47,999 nucleotides of DNA from Clostridia bacterium (GTDB lineage Bacteria; Bacillota; Clostridia; Oscillospirales; Acutalibacteraceae), in assembly GCA_017443405.1 (NCBI GenBank), contig JAFRXS010000206.1:1-47999 (forward strand). The letters are read 5' to 3'. A model generated the notes under the pieces. That model saw nothing but the letters and a program-made list of their open reading frames with translations. It ran no database searches and was not told the origin of the DNA. Positions 1 to 8,357 of the stretch are shown piece after piece. Both the position numbers and the translations under genes were made by a program. How positions within the stretch are numbered: the first letter of the stretch is position 1; the number at the start of each line of letters is the position of its first letter.

Positions 1-123
1 CCGAATATAAGCTCGCTCGCGGACGCGCACAATATTCTGGTCTGTATATCAGCCGCGTACTGCGCGGTCATTATTCCGGTATTTCGGAGGTCATATCATG
101 GGAAAGATAAAACCGCTGTATGA
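1..123 (+). CDS. C-terminal end of a probable membrane protein (partial)
   Basis: Frame 1 is open from the window edge to a TGA at 121-123 (40 codons). It carries a hydrophobic run (ILVCISAAYCAVIIPVF) followed by basic residues, as in the last transmembrane helix of a transporter. Codon use matches the neighbours. It would overlap the next gene start by 26 bases and contain that gene's GGAGG. Frame 3 is also open for 35 codons, so the assignment is tentative. No function can be given. Confidence 0.35.
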   Translation, partial: PNISSLADAHNILVCISAAYCAVIIPVFRRSYHGKDKTAV

Positions 124-1039
124 AGGCGTCAGGCTGCTTTGCGTCATAACGACCGATAATCACATCGACGCGAAACACAGTGTTTCGCCCGGGATCCCGC
201 TCTGGTTCAACGGCAGGGCGCTGAAGGATTCGCAACAAAGCAAGACGCCCGTCGACGTGTTTCTGACTATAGGCGACACTACCTCGCGCGGCAGCGTAGA
301 GAACTGGGAGCTCGTCAAGGGGCTTTTCGCGAAATACAGACCGGCGAAGCAGGTCCTGCTGACGGTCGGCAACCACGATCTGTGGGCGGACGGCGGCTTT
401 GAAGAGGCCTTGAAAAACTATCTTGATTACTCGAATCTTATCTGCGGGACCGATCACGAGAAAACCTGGTTCTCGCATACAGTCAACGGCTATAAGCTCA
501 TCTTCCTCGGCAATACGACCGACGCGGGCTGCGAAGCGCACCTCGGACGCGAACAGATCGAATGGCTGAAGGCGGAGCTTGACGCCGCCGAAGGCAGACC
601 CGCTTTCGTATTCTGTCATCAGAGCCTCAACCGCAAACACGGTCTTCCCGTCACATGGGACGCCTCGGGAAAATCCGAGGACCCGCTTGACGGCGGACTC
701 GGCGAGGAGTCGGACGAGGTCGAGGCGATACTCAAAGCGCATAAGAACGTCTTTTATTTCAGCGGTCACTCGCACATGGGCATAGGCGGCGAGAATTGCC
801 TGAAAGAGAACGGCTATTCGAGCTTTGAGAACGACGGGGGAGTTGAACTTGTCAATCTGCCCTCCATGGCTTGCGGCAACCACCACGGCGAGGATAAATC
901 CACCGGCGTCGGCTGCGTGCTCGAGGTCTACGACGACAGGGTAGTCCTGCGCCCGCGCAATTTCGCAAAGCGCGCGTACAACGGCAAGGTCATGATCCGC
1001 GACGGCAAGCCCTATCTCGAGAAGATGCTTGACCTGTAA
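98..1039 (+). CDS. Calcineurin-like metallophosphoesterase
   Basis: A 313-residue protein with the metal-binding motifs of the calcineurin-like phosphoesterase fold in the right order: D20-x-H22, G59-D60, GNHD at 91-94, a later FCHQS histidine, and a C-terminal SGHSHMG. No signal peptide is visible, so it is probably cytoplasmic. The substrate cannot be read from sequence; phosphomonoesters, phosphodiesters and cyclic nucleotides are all possible in this superfamily. The ATG at 98 is preceded by GGAGG at 86-90. It ends before a bidirectional hairpin terminator. A second, distant member of the superfamily lies at 3129. Confidence 0.88.
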   Translation: MGKIKPLYEGVRLLCVITTDNHIDAKHSVSPGIPLWFNGRALKDSQQSKTPVDVFLTIGDTTSRGSVENWELVKGLFAKYRPAKQVLLTVGNHDLWADGGFEEALKNYLDYSNLICGTDHEKTWFSHTVNGYKLIFLGNTTDAGCEAHLGREQIEWLKAELDAAEGRPAFVFCHQSLNRKHGLPVTWDASGKSEDPLDGGLGEESDEVEAILKAHKNVFYFSGHSHMGIGGENCLKENGYSSFENDGGVELVNLPSMACGNHHGEDKSTGVGCVLEVYDDRVVLRPRNFAKRAYNGKVMIRDGKPYLEKMLDL

Positions 1040-1054
1040 AACAACAGACACAAT

Positions 1055-1086
1055 AAAAGCGCGGCCATGGCTTCGGTCGCGCTTTT
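1055..1086. terminator. Bidirectional intrinsic terminator
   Basis: A 9-bp perfect stem pairs AAAAGCGCG (1055-1063) with CGCGCTTTT (1078-1086). The T run faces the upstream plus-strand gene and the A run serves the minus-strand lipoprotein gene converging from the other side. Confidence 0.75.
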
Positions 1087-1116
1087 CTGTTATGTCTGAA
1101 CGTTATTGGCTTCGGA

Positions 1117-1368
1117 TCATTCCGCGGTCTCTTCCTCGGTTTCTTCCTCGGTTTCCTCGGCGGTCTCTTCCTCGGACTCTTCTTCGGTCGCTTCCTTGGT
1201 CTCGGCGGCGGCGGTCGTGCCGGCTTCCTTCGTGGTGGTGACGAGCGTGGTGGCAAGAGGCGCGGTTGTCGCGTCATCCGTCGGCGCCTTTTTGCCGCAG
1301 GAAGCGAGAACGACGGCGGCGGTAACTGCGAGGACGACCGCGATAACGATTGCAAATATCTTCTTCAT
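1117..1368 (-). CDS. Small lipoprotein with Glu/Thr-rich repetitive tail
   Basis: An 83-residue product with a typical lipoprotein signal: MKK start, hydrophobic core, and a lipobox LASC placing the acylated Cys at about residue 24. The mature part is entirely low complexity: a Thr/Ala linker, then an acidic tail built from EEET-like units. Nothing suggests an enzyme. It would be a flexible, strongly acidic, membrane-anchored peptide on the outer face of the membrane. Start supported by AAAGGAG upstream and by a sigma-A promoter at 1420-1448. It has its own terminator at 1055-1086 and so is probably monocistronic. The tail is encoded by an imperfect DNA repeat that may vary in length between strains. 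Confidence 0.8.
   Translation of the reverse strand: MKKIFAIVIAVVLAVTAAVVLASCGKKAPTDDATTAPLATTLVTTTKEAGTTAAAETKEATEEESEEETAEETEEETEEETAE
1127..1200. repeat. Imperfect short tandem repeat encoding EEET units
   Basis: The plus strand shows repeated CTCTTCCTCGGT / TTTCTTCCTCGGT units of roughly 12-15 bases. On the minus strand they encode the Glu/Thr tail of the small lipoprotein. The repetition makes replication slippage plausible. Confidence 0.6.
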
Positions 1369-1419
1369 GATTAAGCACTCCTTTGAAAGGAAATTCGTTT
1401 GTCCCTCGGGACAGCGCGT

Positions 1420-1448
1420 ATATTACACCTTCCGGCGGTCAAAGTCAA
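1420..1448 (-). promoter_or_regulatory. Sigma-A promoter of the small lipoprotein gene
   Basis: On the minus strand TTGACT (1448-1443), a 17-base spacer and TAATAT (1425-1420). A GTCCC-TC-GGGAC palindrome at 1401-1412 lies at about the transcript start. Confidence 0.6.
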
Positions 1449-1502
1449 TCGGTTTTCGGTAATGTAATCAAACTGTAATTTTGAATGGAGAATTAAACAA
1501 AA

Positions 1503-1520
1503 AGCCGGATCGCTCCGGCT
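1503..1520 (-). terminator. Intrinsic terminator after the secreted lipase gene
   Basis: A 7-bp stem AGCCGGA / TCCGGCT with a 4-base loop. On the minus strand it is followed by a run of five T, just past the stop codon of the lipase gene at 1538. Confidence 0.8.
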
Positions 1521-1537
1521 CTTTCGTTGTATCGTTT

Positions 1538-2989
1538 TTACTTTACGAAATTCTGCGCTTCGTCCGCGACGAGGAATCTCGGATACTCCGGGAAGGTGTC
1601 AACGGTCGCCTGCGTCTCGCTGTCGAGGATCGCTATCTGGATCTTGACGGAATCGGAGCCGTAGTTGCCGAACACGTGAGCGCCGTTCTTTATGAACCAG
1701 GTGTACTCGGGATACGCGCAGGTCGAGGCGTTGATGACGTTGTCGGGTGAGATGTACTTCGCGTCGGCGCCCGCCTTCTGCTCGTCGGTCAGCGTTTTGC
1801 CGTAATCGGCGACCGTCGCGCCGCCGGAGATCCAGCGCGTTTCAAGCGTGCCGTCGCCCTGCGTGCCGCAATGCTCGTAAACGGGAGCGAGCGGGATGTT
1901 GTAGCCGGAGATGAACGCTATCTGTATGCCGTCCGCGACCGCGGAAGCGAGTATCTCGTCGCGCTGTTCGTTTATCTCATGGAGCCTGTCGGCTATCGCG
2001 ATGATGCCCGCGTAGTCGGCTTCCTTGCCGCCGAAGATACGCTCCTTTGCTTCCTCGTATCTGTCGGGCTGAACGAGCGCCCAGAAACCGGGCAGGCAGC
2101 CGAAGCATTTGACGAGGACCTCGTCGTAGAGCATGTCGTTGTACTTGGTCGCTATGCGGTTGCCCATCTTCGCGACGAGCTTGAACAGCCCGAGCTTATA
2201 GCCCGCGTCACAGAGGAAGCCGACCAGCTTGCTGCTCTTGCCGCCCCAGTATTTCGCCTCGTTGTAGAGCGTTTCGGCGGTGAAGCCGACGTTGCCCGTC
2301 AGACAGTCCGTCGCGACGTCCGTGCCGTAGTAGGTCGAGGAGTTGAAGATTATCTTGTTTATCGCAGAATGGCCGTATTTGTAGAGATAGCCCAGCGTCA
2401 CGACGCCGCCCATGCTGCAGCAGACGACGTTGACCTTGTCGCAGTTATGCTCACTTTTGGCAAGCTCTATCTGCGCTTGCAGCTTGTCCGCGTTATACTG
2501 CGTGTCAAGTCTCCAGTCGTAGAAGAAGAAATACACGTTCTGAGCGCCGTATCTGTCGGCGAGAGAGTGGACGAGACCGAATTCGCTCGAATAACCGGGC
2601 AGATCGGGATAATTGGCGACGGACAGAGGATATTCCGTCACGCCGCTGTCCGGGTTGGCGGGCAGACCGTCCGGACCGCAGGCGACGTCCGCGAAAGCGT
2701 CCGCGACGCAGCCGCCGACGGCGGAGACCAGCTTCTTCTCGGAAAACGAGAACAGGCCCTTGAAAACCGCCTTCACGATGCTTCCGACGTCAAGGTTGAA
2801 TGCCTGACGCTCGTTTTCGGCGCCGGGATCGACCTTTATGCCGTCGAGCATCATTCCGCTGACGACGATGACCGGCGTCACGTCCCCGGCGACGGGAGTG
2901 TCTGCCGCGGACGCGAGGACCGAGACGGGTATTATCATAGCGACGGCCAGGATAACGGCTGTAATCGCTCTGAACAGTTTGCTTTTCAT
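1538..2989 (-). CDS. Secreted LCAT-like alpha/beta hydrolase (lipase/acyltransferase)
   Basis: A 483-residue protein with a cleavable Sec signal (basic N-terminus, hydrophobic core, ASAAD cleavage region). The fold resembles the lecithin:cholesterol acyltransferase group: a YDWRLD segment, then the nucleophile elbow VNVVCCSMGGV with Ser192, which reads C-x-S-x-G where G-x-S-x-G is usual. A late Asp and the His of NGAHVFG could complete the triad. The likely substrate is a lipid or other ester outside the cell; this is inferred. The ATG at 2989 is chosen over an upstream TTG at 2995 because AGGAGG lies 7 bases before it. A paralogue lies at 11045-12928: both share the triad layout and an (I/N)ASTC..PE.TW motif near the C-terminus. 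It has its own promoter, divergent from the phosphoesterase gene at 3129, and its own terminator. Confidence 0.8.
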   Translation of the reverse strand: MKSKLFRAITAVILAVAMIIPVSVLASAADTPVAGDVTPVIVVSGMMLDGIKVDPGAENERQAFNLDVGSIVKAVFKGLFSFSEKKLVSAVGGCVADAFADVACGPDGLPANPDSGVTEYPLSVANYPDLPGYSSEFGLVHSLADRYGAQNVYFFFYDWRLDTQYNADKLQAQIELAKSEHNCDKVNVVCCSMGGVVTLGYLYKYGHSAINKIIFNSSTYYGTDVATDCLTGNVGFTAETLYNEAKYWGGKSSKLVGFLCDAGYKLGLFKLVAKMGNRIATKYNDMLYDEVLVKCFGCLPGFWALVQPDRYEEAKERIFGGKEADYAGIIAIADRLHEINEQRDEILASAVADGIQIAFISGYNIPLAPVYEHCGTQGDGTLETRWISGGATVADYGKTLTDEQKAGADAKYISPDNVINASTCAYPEYTWFIKNGAHVFGNYGSDSVKIQIAILDSETQATVDTFPEYPRFLVADEAQNFVK

Positions 2990-3026
2990 GATCAACCCTC
3001 CTGATCATTCAAAAATACTCAGATAT

Positions 3027-3055
3027 ATTTTATACCTTTATGGGCGTATTGTCAA
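3027..3055 (-). promoter_or_regulatory. Sigma-A promoter of the secreted lipase gene
   Basis: Minus strand: perfect TTGACA (3055-3050), a 17-base spacer, TAAAAT (3032-3027). It is a mirror image of the plus-strand promoter at 3071-3099. Confidence 0.75.
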
Positions 3056-3070
3056 GCGGGCATTTAAGTC

Positions 3071-3099
3071 TTGACAATCAAAGGGCTATGATGTAAAAT
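3071..3099 (+). promoter_or_regulatory. Sigma-A promoter of the 3129 phosphoesterase gene
   Basis: TTGACA (3071-3076), a 17-base spacer, TAAAAT (3094-3099). The two -35 boxes lie in a 9-bp inverted repeat, ATTGTCAAG (3048-3056) and CTTGACAAT (3070-3078). Confidence 0.78.
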
Positions 3100-3128
3100 G
3101 CACGCGACTGAAATGGAAGGGGTCTGTT

Positions 3129-4148
3129 ATGTCCGACGAACAATTGCAATTCTCCCCGGAGGGAAGATTCCGTGTTCTCATGGTCTCCGATTTCCACGCC
3201 GGCGAGCAGTTCGATCCGAAGCTGAAAACGGGGCTCGAGGCGCTGCTTGAGCATACCTCGCCCGATTTCGTCATGATAGGCGGCGATCAGTGCCTTGGGC
3301 GCGATACGCTCGACGGTCTTCGCGACTATATGAGCGATATCATCGAGCCGATACTCAACCGCGATCTTCCGTGGGGCGCGATCTTCGGCAACCACGACCG
3401 CGAGATGGGGCATAAGCTCGAGGACGAGCAGAAGGCGTACAACGAGATCGACGGCTGCATGTCGTCCGCCGGGCCGCGGGAGCTTACCGGTATCGGCAAT
3501 TTCCATATCCCCGTTTACTCCGCCTCCGGCAGGCTCGCTTACGAGCTGTGGGGGCTCGACAGCTCGATCTATCAGCGCTCCTATCCCGAAATGTTCGGCT
3601 GGGAGGAGGAGTACCCGATAGCCCTTCCCGACCACTTCAACGACAAGGGCACCGACGGCACGCCGCTGTTCGACCAGGTCGTCTGGTACTGGAACGAATC
3701 GAGGGCGCTCGAAACCAAGTTCGGCGCGAAGATACCGGGCATAATGTTTACTCACGTTCCGATACAGGAATATCTGAACATCCTCCGCAATCCCGAGGAG
3801 TGCGGCGCGAGAGGCAGCTCCCGCGAGCGTACCTGCGCGCCGGAGATAAACGACGGCCTGTTCCTCGCCGCTCTGCAGCGCGGCGACATACGCGGCTTCT
3901 TCTTCGGTCACGACCACCACATCGACATCCAGGGCGAGTACTGCGGCGTGACGATGGCGTGCGACGCGGCTCTCGGGTACAATATGTCCGCACACGACGA
4001 TCTGCGCGGCGGCCGTGTGATCGACCTTTGGGAAGACGGCAGGCTCGAGACCTTCAACGTCAAGCTCATGGACATAATGGGAAAAGACTGTATGCGCGAC
4101 CCCGGGTATTTCGAGGGTGGCTGCCCGTATTTCATCCGCAAGTTGTGA
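3129..4148 (+). CDS. Metallophosphoesterase (calcineurin-like)
   Basis: A 339-residue protein with the superfamily motifs: D21-x-H23 in VSDFHAG, GGD in MIGGDQ, GNHDRE, an FTHVP histidine, and FFGHDHH near the C-terminus. No signal peptide is apparent. The spacing and the long insert between GNHD and the late histidines resemble the single-domain bacterial phosphohydrolases related to purple-acid-type enzymes; the substrate is unknown. Start supported by GGAAGG about 8 bases upstream and a near-consensus promoter at 3071-3099. It is followed closely by a 75-residue orphan that probably shares its transcript. Confidence 0.88.
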   Translation: MSDEQLQFSPEGRFRVLMVSDFHAGEQFDPKLKTGLEALLEHTSPDFVMIGGDQCLGRDTLDGLRDYMSDIIEPILNRDLPWGAIFGNHDREMGHKLEDEQKAYNEIDGCMSSAGPRELTGIGNFHIPVYSASGRLAYELWGLDSSIYQRSYPEMFGWEEEYPIALPDHFNDKGTDGTPLFDQVVWYWNESRALETKFGAKIPGIMFTHVPIQEYLNILRNPEECGARGSSRERTCAPEINDGLFLAALQRGDIRGFFFGHDHHIDIQGEYCGVTMACDAALGYNMSAHDDLRGGRVIDLWEDGRLETFNVKLMDIMGKDCMRDPGYFEGGCPYFIRKL

Positions 4149-4156
4149 GGCGCCGT

Positions 4157-4384
4157 ATGAACCCTTTACAAGTTATGATAGACGTCGATCACATCGACCA
4201 CCTGACTAAAAGAATAGACGAGGGGAAAGAATATACGGCGCGCGAGTGCGCCGTAATGCTCCGCCATATGGCGGCGTGGCATCCGGAAACACAGGCCGTC
4301 GTACTCGCTGCCGATCTCGAAGACAGAGCGTCGCTTTATTCGGCTCTGAGGCAGACGAGGGATATCATCATCCGAAAAATCTGA
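4157..4384 (+). CDS. Small hypothetical protein (75 residues)
   Basis: It starts at ATG 4157, 8 bases after the phosphoesterase stop, with TGAGG just upstream, and ends in TGA at 4382-4384. The sequence is soluble, charged and probably helical (MNPLQVMIDVDHIDHL..., then a RECAVMLRHMAAWHPE segment). There is no signal peptide or membrane segment. I do not recognise a family. Codon use is like the neighbours, and the following terminator at 4416-4447 makes it the second gene of a two-gene transcript. A role related to the phosphoesterase is only a positional guess. Confidence 0.62.
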   Translation: MNPLQVMIDVDHIDHLTKRIDEGKEYTARECAVMLRHMAAWHPETQAVVLAADLEDRASLYSALRQTRDIIIRKI

Positions 4385-4415
4385 ACAACGAACGGTCCTG
4401 AGGTCATAATATCGG

Positions 4416-4447
4416 TGCAGCGCATGATTTTGCGTTGCATTTTTTTT
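4416..4447 (+). terminator. Intrinsic terminator before obgE
   Basis: TGCAGCGCA (4416-4424) pairs with TGCGTTGCA (4431-4439) over 9 bp with one G.T pair, and a run of eight T follows. The right arm and T run overlap the -35 box and spacer of the proposed obgE promoter. Confidence 0.75.
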
Positions 4448-4463
4448 ATAACTATGATAATAT
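4435..4463 (+). promoter_or_regulatory. Probable obgE operon promoter
   Basis: TTGCAT (4435-4440), a 17-base AT-rich spacer, TAATAT (4458-4463), 31 bases before the obgE ATG. Confidence 0.55.
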
Positions 4464-4493
4464 GATTTCTATAAGTTTTACGGGTGATAACAG

Positions 4494-5762
4494 ATGTTTA
4501 TCGACAGGTCGAATATATATGTAAGAGCGGGGCGCGGCGGCAACGGCTCGGTCTCATTCCGCCGTGAGAAGTACGTCGCGGCGGGCGGTCCCGACGGCGG
4601 CGACGGCGGCAAGGGCGGCGACGTTGTTTTCAGAGCCGATCCCGACCTCAATTCGCTTTCTGATTTCAGATTCAAGCACAAATTCATCGCCGCCGACGGC
4701 GAAAAGGGCGGAGCGTCCCACTCGAGCGGAAAACAGGGGAAAGACCTGATAATCAAGGTGCCTCCCGGGACCGTCATTAAAGATAAAGAGAGCGGCGCCG
4801 TCATGCACGATATGTCCGACGGAAAGGACTATATCGCCGCGAAGGGCGGCAGAGGCGGATGGGGCAACCAGCATTTCGCCACGTCCACCCGCCAGGCTCC
4901 GACCTTCGCAAAGGAGGGCGCCCAGGGCGAGGAGCGCGAAATAACGCTGGAGCTCAGACTCATAGCCGACGTCGGGCTCATCGGATTCCCGAACGTGGGC
5001 AAATCTTCGCTCATCTCCGCAGTCAGCCGCGCGAGACCCCAGGTCGCCGATTATCACTTCACGACGATAATCCCCGTTCTGGGCGTAGTCGATATGGGGC
5101 TGGGCAGCAGCTTCGTCATAGCAGATATCCCCGGTCTCATCGAGGGCGCGAGCACAGGCGCCGGGCTCGGGTTCCAGTTCCTTCGCCACATACGCCGCTG
5201 CAGGATGTTCATCCACGTCGTTGACGTCGCGGGCAGCGAGGGACGCGACCCGATAGAGGACTATAAGGCGATAAACAAAGAGCTCGAACAGTACGACAGC
5301 TCGCTTCGCGAGCGTCCTGTCATCGTCGCCGGCAACAAGATAGACCTTGCGACCGACGAACAGCTCTCGGCGTTCAGGTCGTTTATGATGGATGAGGGCG
5401 TGCCGTATTTCGAGATCTGCGCTCCGATACACATGGGCACCGCCGATCTCATCAACGCCGCGGCCGCCATGCTCGCGACCCTGCCCGCGCCGGAGCCCTT
5501 CAAGGAGGAGTATGTCCCGCCGGTAAAGACGCCCGCCGACCGTAAGTTTGAGGTCGTCCGCGACGAAGACGGCGTTTACCATATCGACGCGCAGTGGCTC
5601 GACGATCTTCTTCACAAGATCAACCCGGGCGACTGGGAAGCGATGAATTATTTCCAGAACGTGATGGAAAAGACGGGCGTCGTCCGCGCCCTGCGCGAGG
5701 CAGGCGCCGTCGACGGCGACACCGTCAGCGTGTTCGGCTACGAATTCGAGTATTACGAATGA
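4494..5762 (+). CDS. obgE: GTPase ObgE/CgtA
   Basis: A 422-residue ribosome-associated GTPase involved in 50S subunit maturation and growth control. All three parts are visible. The Gly-rich Obg domain (residues 1-157, with GGDGGKGGDVVF) comes first. The G domain has G1 GFPNVGKSS at 164-172, G3 DIPG and G4 NKID. The C-terminal OCT domain (about 345-422) ends in FGYEFEYYE. The length is that of Firmicutes ObgE, which carry OCT. It is the first gene of a co-directional run with mrnC, whose ATG overlaps its TGA. Cytoplasmic. Confidence 0.97.
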   Translation: MFIDRSNIYVRAGRGGNGSVSFRREKYVAAGGPDGGDGGKGGDVVFRADPDLNSLSDFRFKHKFIAADGEKGGASHSSGKQGKDLIIKVPPGTVIKDKESGAVMHDMSDGKDYIAAKGGRGGWGNQHFATSTRQAPTFAKEGAQGEEREITLELRLIADVGLIGFPNVGKSSLISAVSRARPQVADYHFTTIIPVLGVVDMGLGSSFVIADIPGLIEGASTGAGLGFQFLRHIRRCRMFIHVVDVAGSEGRDPIEDYKAINKELEQYDSSLRERPVIVAGNKIDLATDEQLSAFRSFMMDEGVPYFEICAPIHMGTADLINAAAAMLATLPAPEPFKEEYVPPVKTPADRKFEVVRDEDGVYHIDAQWLDDLLHKINPGDWEAMNYFQNVMEKTGVVRALREAGAVDGDTVSVFGYEFEYYE

Positions 5763-6199
5763 GTATGTTCTCTCTTTTCTCAAAAAAGAACGGGGGACCC
5801 GCGCCGGAAGAGGCGCCCGCGCGTGAGGCGGGAGCTTCCGCCCTCACGGAGTATTCGCCGCTCGCACTCGCTTTCCTGGGCGACGCCGTATATTCGGTGC
5901 TCGTTCGCGAGCGGCTGATGAAGCTCGGCGGCAGGCCCGAGACGCTGCACGCGCTTTCGGTCGACGCGGTGCGCGCCTCGGCGCAGAGCCGCGCCGCGGA
6001 CAGGCTGCAGCCGTATCTTACGGACGCGGAAAAAGATATTTACAGGCGAGGAAAGGGCGCAGACCCGAAGCACTGCCCGTCCGGCGTCGACAAGCTCACT
6101 TATTCGAAAGCGACCGGACTTGAAACGCTTTTCGGCTGGCTTTACGCCGAAGGGCGTACCGACAGAGCCAAAGAATTATTCGACTACTGCATGGAATAG
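5759..6199 (+). CDS. mrnC: Mini-ribonuclease III (MrnC)
   Basis: A 146-residue RNase III-like enzyme with no double-stranded-RNA-binding domain, known in Firmicutes for 23S rRNA 3' and 5' end maturation. The FLGDAVYSVLVRERL block holds the catalytic Asp of the signature helix; later come YRRGKGA and YSKATGLETLFGWLY, both typical of the family. The first 35 residues are an unusual Pro/Ala-rich extension; the conserved core starts at about EYSPLALAFLGD. The chosen ATG at 5759 overlaps the obgE stop by four bases (ATGA); a second in-frame ATG at 5765 is possible. Confidence 0.9.
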   Translation: MSMFSLFSKKNGGPAPEEAPAREAGASALTEYSPLALAFLGDAVYSVLVRERLMKLGGRPETLHALSVDAVRASAQSRAADRLQPYLTDAEKDIYRRGKGADPKHCPSGVDKLTYSKATGLETLFGWLYAEGRTDRAKELFDYCME

Positions 6200-6207
6200 A
6201 GGTAATT

Positions 6208-7782
6208 ATGGGGAAATTCGGCGATAAAATACTTAATATACTCGGCGTCGAATCAAAGCTCGGCGAGTTTCTGCGCCCCGCCGCGAACTATACCTGCGCG
6301 AGCATAACGCTCGGCGGCGCGGGCTATCCGATAGGGCAGTTCCACCAGCAGTATCTCGCCTACGTCGAAAAGCTCGATACGCGTCAGGCAGGTCTCATCT
6401 CGCTGATAAACGGTGTGTGGGACGCGTTCAACGACCCGATTATGGGCATAATAACCGACAGGACGAAAAGCCGCTACGGCCGTCACAGACCTTATCTGCT
6501 TTTCGGCGCGATACCTTTCGCGATCGCCTATATCATGCGCTGGACCTCGTTCGGGCTCAGCGCCGGCGTCGGCGCGGACAAGACGGGGCTGATACTCTAC
6601 TATCTTATTGCCGCGATCTTCTACAGCATGTCCTACACGGTCATGTCCATCCCGTACGTGTCTATGCTGCCGACCATCGCGCCGCAGTATTTCATGCGGA
6701 CGCAGTACAAGCTCGTCGAGTATATGATGAACTCGGTCGGTCAGGTATCGTCTTATATCTTCACCGCCCTCGCGCTGTCGGGCTTCAACGTGAGGACCGC
6801 GCTGACGGGGCTGCCGACGCCGTCTGCGGACGACCGGGGAAGATACATGATGGTCGGTCTGATACTCGCCGCCTGGTTCCTCTGGCCGCCGATGCTCTCG
6901 GCGATAAAGACGAAGGAGCCGTCCTCGCTCGGGCAGGTCAACGAGCCCGTCAACTGGCGTTCTCTCTTCAGAGAGTACGCGCTGGTTTTCAAGAACAGGT
7001 CGTTCCGTCAGTATTTCCTGATCTCGCTTTTCTTCTCGATGAGCCGCGGCTTCTACAGTCAGACGGACCAGTATTTCATGGTCAGCGTCGCGGATATGTA
7101 CAAGTACTTCATTTCGCTCAATATAGTAGCGGGCATATCCGAGTTCATGGGCTCGCCGCTGAATTACCTTCTCGTTCGCTACAAGGGCAAGACCTTCTGC
7201 GGCAAGCTTCTGGGGCCGCTGATGGTCATGGGACTCATACTCAACGTGTTCATAGGCGTGGACACCGCGCCGAAGATAAAGACCGCGATAATATTCGTTT
7301 CGGCGATACTTTACAACTTCGGTTTCTCCGGCCCCGGCTTTGTCGACGATAATATACAGCCCGACGTTACCGACGTCGACGAACTGATAACAGGGCGCCG
7401 CCGCGAGGGCGTCGTGAGCACGTTCAGTAATCTGTTCAGGAAGACGGTAAGCTCGGTCATGAGCTATATCGTCGGCGCTTCGCTCAAACGCTTCGGCTAC
7501 GACCCCGAGGTCAAGCTGCCGTCCGAGCAGTCGCCGCTCACCATTCTCGGCCTGAAACTCGATTTCGCGGTGTTTCCGTCGGCGCTGGCGCTGCTTTGCC
7601 TCATCGAGATATGGCTCTACACCATGACGAAGAAGGACCACGAAAAGATAAAGGAAGTCATCAGGCAAAAACGCGAGACCGGAAGAGTCGAGATCGACGA
7701 GCTCGAGAAGAAACGCATCGAGCGCATCGCCGGGCAGAAATGGGAAGATATGTGGATAGGCTCACCCGAGCCGGTAACGTGA
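6208..7782 (+). CDS. GPH/MFS-type sodium:sugar symporter family transporter
   Basis: A 524-residue, 12-helix membrane protein of the glycoside-pentoside-hexuronide branch of the major facilitator superfamily. Clear marks are [26 protein letters not shown] cut across helices 2-3 (positions near residues 71-96), the GPH loop signature. A long cytoplasmic tail (after about residue 470) is rich in Lys/Glu. The substrate is probably a sugar or glycoside conjugate taken up with a cation; it cannot be read from sequence. GAGG lies 8 bases upstream of the ATG. It sits between mrnC (8-base gap) and folE (14-base gap), so it is probably co-transcribed with them despite no obvious functional link. Confidence 0.88.
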   Translation: MGKFGDKILNILGVESKLGEFLRPAANYTCASITLGGAGYPIGQFHQQYLAYVEKLDTRQAGLISLINGVWDAFNDPIMGIITDRTKSRYGRHRPYLLFGAIPFAIAYIMRWTSFGLSAGVGADKTGLILYYLIAAIFYSMSYTVMSIPYVSMLPTIAPQYFMRTQYKLVEYMMNSVGQVSSYIFTALALSGFNVRTALTGLPTPSADDRGRYMMVGLILAAWFLWPPMLSAIKTKEPSSLGQVNEPVNWRSLFREYALVFKNRSFRQYFLISLFFSMSRGFYSQTDQYFMVSVADMYKYFISLNIVAGISEFMGSPLNYLLVRYKGKTFCGKLLGPLMVMGLILNVFIGVDTAPKIKTAIIFVSAILYNFGFSGPGFVDDNIQPDVTDVDELITGRRREGVVSTFSNLFRKTVSSVMSYIVGASLKRFGYDPEVKLPSEQSPLTILGLKLDFAVFPSALALLCLIEIWLYTMTKKDHEKIKEVIRQKRETGRVEIDELEKKRIERIAGQKWEDMWIGSPEPVT

Positions 7783-7796
7783 CCGGAGGCAGCGAT

Positions 7797-8357
7797 TTGG
7801 ACAGAGAAAAAATTGAAAACGCCGTGCGCGATATCCTGACCGCGATTGGCGAGGACCCCGAGAGGGAAGGGCTCGTCGAAACGCCGCGCCGCGTTGCCGA
7901 TATGTACGAGGAGATATTCGCGGGGCTCGACTGCGACCCGGTAAAGGACGTAAAGCTCTTTGACGAGCGCGGCTCCGACGAGATGGTGATAGTCCGCGAT
8001 ATCCCGATGTACTCGATGTGCGAGCATCACTTGCTGCCGTTCATCGGCAAGGCGAGCATCGCGTATATACCCAAAAACGGCAAGGTCATCGGGCTGTCGA
8101 AGTTCGCGCGCATCGTCCGCGATTTCGCCTCGCGCCCGCAGCTTCAGGAAAGGCTGACCGCTCAGATAGCGGACTTCCTTTTTGAGCAGCTCGAGCCGCA
8201 GGGGGTCGCCGTGATGATTAGCGCGGAGCATCTTTGCATGACTATGCGCGGCATCCGCGCCGCCGGAGCGTTCACCCGCACTTCCGCCCTTCGCGGCACG
8301 ATGAAGAGCGACGCCCGTACCCGCGCTGAGGTCATGGCGCTTCTGGGCGATGAGTGA
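7797..8357 (+). CDS. folE: GTP cyclohydrolase I
   Basis: A 186-residue enzyme converting GTP to 7,8-dihydroneopterin triphosphate, the first step to folate or queuosine-type pterins. The zinc ligands are visible as C75 and H78 in the CEHH motif and C147 in EHLCMTMRG. The conserved [13 protein letters not shown] and SKFARIV blocks are present. The start is taken as TTG at 7797, because GGAGG at 7785-7789 is 7 bases upstream and the resulting length fits the family; a GTG at 7779 is the alternative. Its end overlaps the radical SAM gene by 8 bases. No other folate genes are in the window. Confidence 0.93.
   Translation: MDREKIENAVRDILTAIGEDPEREGLVETPRRVADMYEEIFAGLDCDPVKDVKLFDERGSDEMVIVRDIPMYSMCEHHLLPFIGKASIAYIPKNGKVIGLSKFARIVRDFASRPQLQERLTAQIADFLFEQLEPQGVAVMISAEHLCMTMRGIRAAGAFTRTSALRGTMKSDARTRAEVMALLGDE

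Noticed and set aside
71..1051. A 326-residue minus-strand reading frame opposite the first phosphoesterase
   Set aside because: It is antisense to a gene with full catalytic motifs, has no ribosome binding site and no family features. Long antisense frames are common here because of the GC-rich codon bias.
1106..1462. A Ser/Val-rich plus-strand frame opposite the small lipoprotein
   Set aside because: It only reflects the EEET-coding repeat read in antisense. The minus-strand frame has a lipobox, ribosome binding site and promoter.
1871..3004. A 377-residue plus-strand frame opposite the secreted lipase
   Set aside because: The minus strand has a signal peptide, active-site Ser, promoter and terminator; the plus-strand frame has none of these.
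4554..5783. A 409-residue minus-strand frame opposite obgE
   Set aside because: obgE is unmistakable on the plus strand; the opposite frame is an artefact of codon composition.
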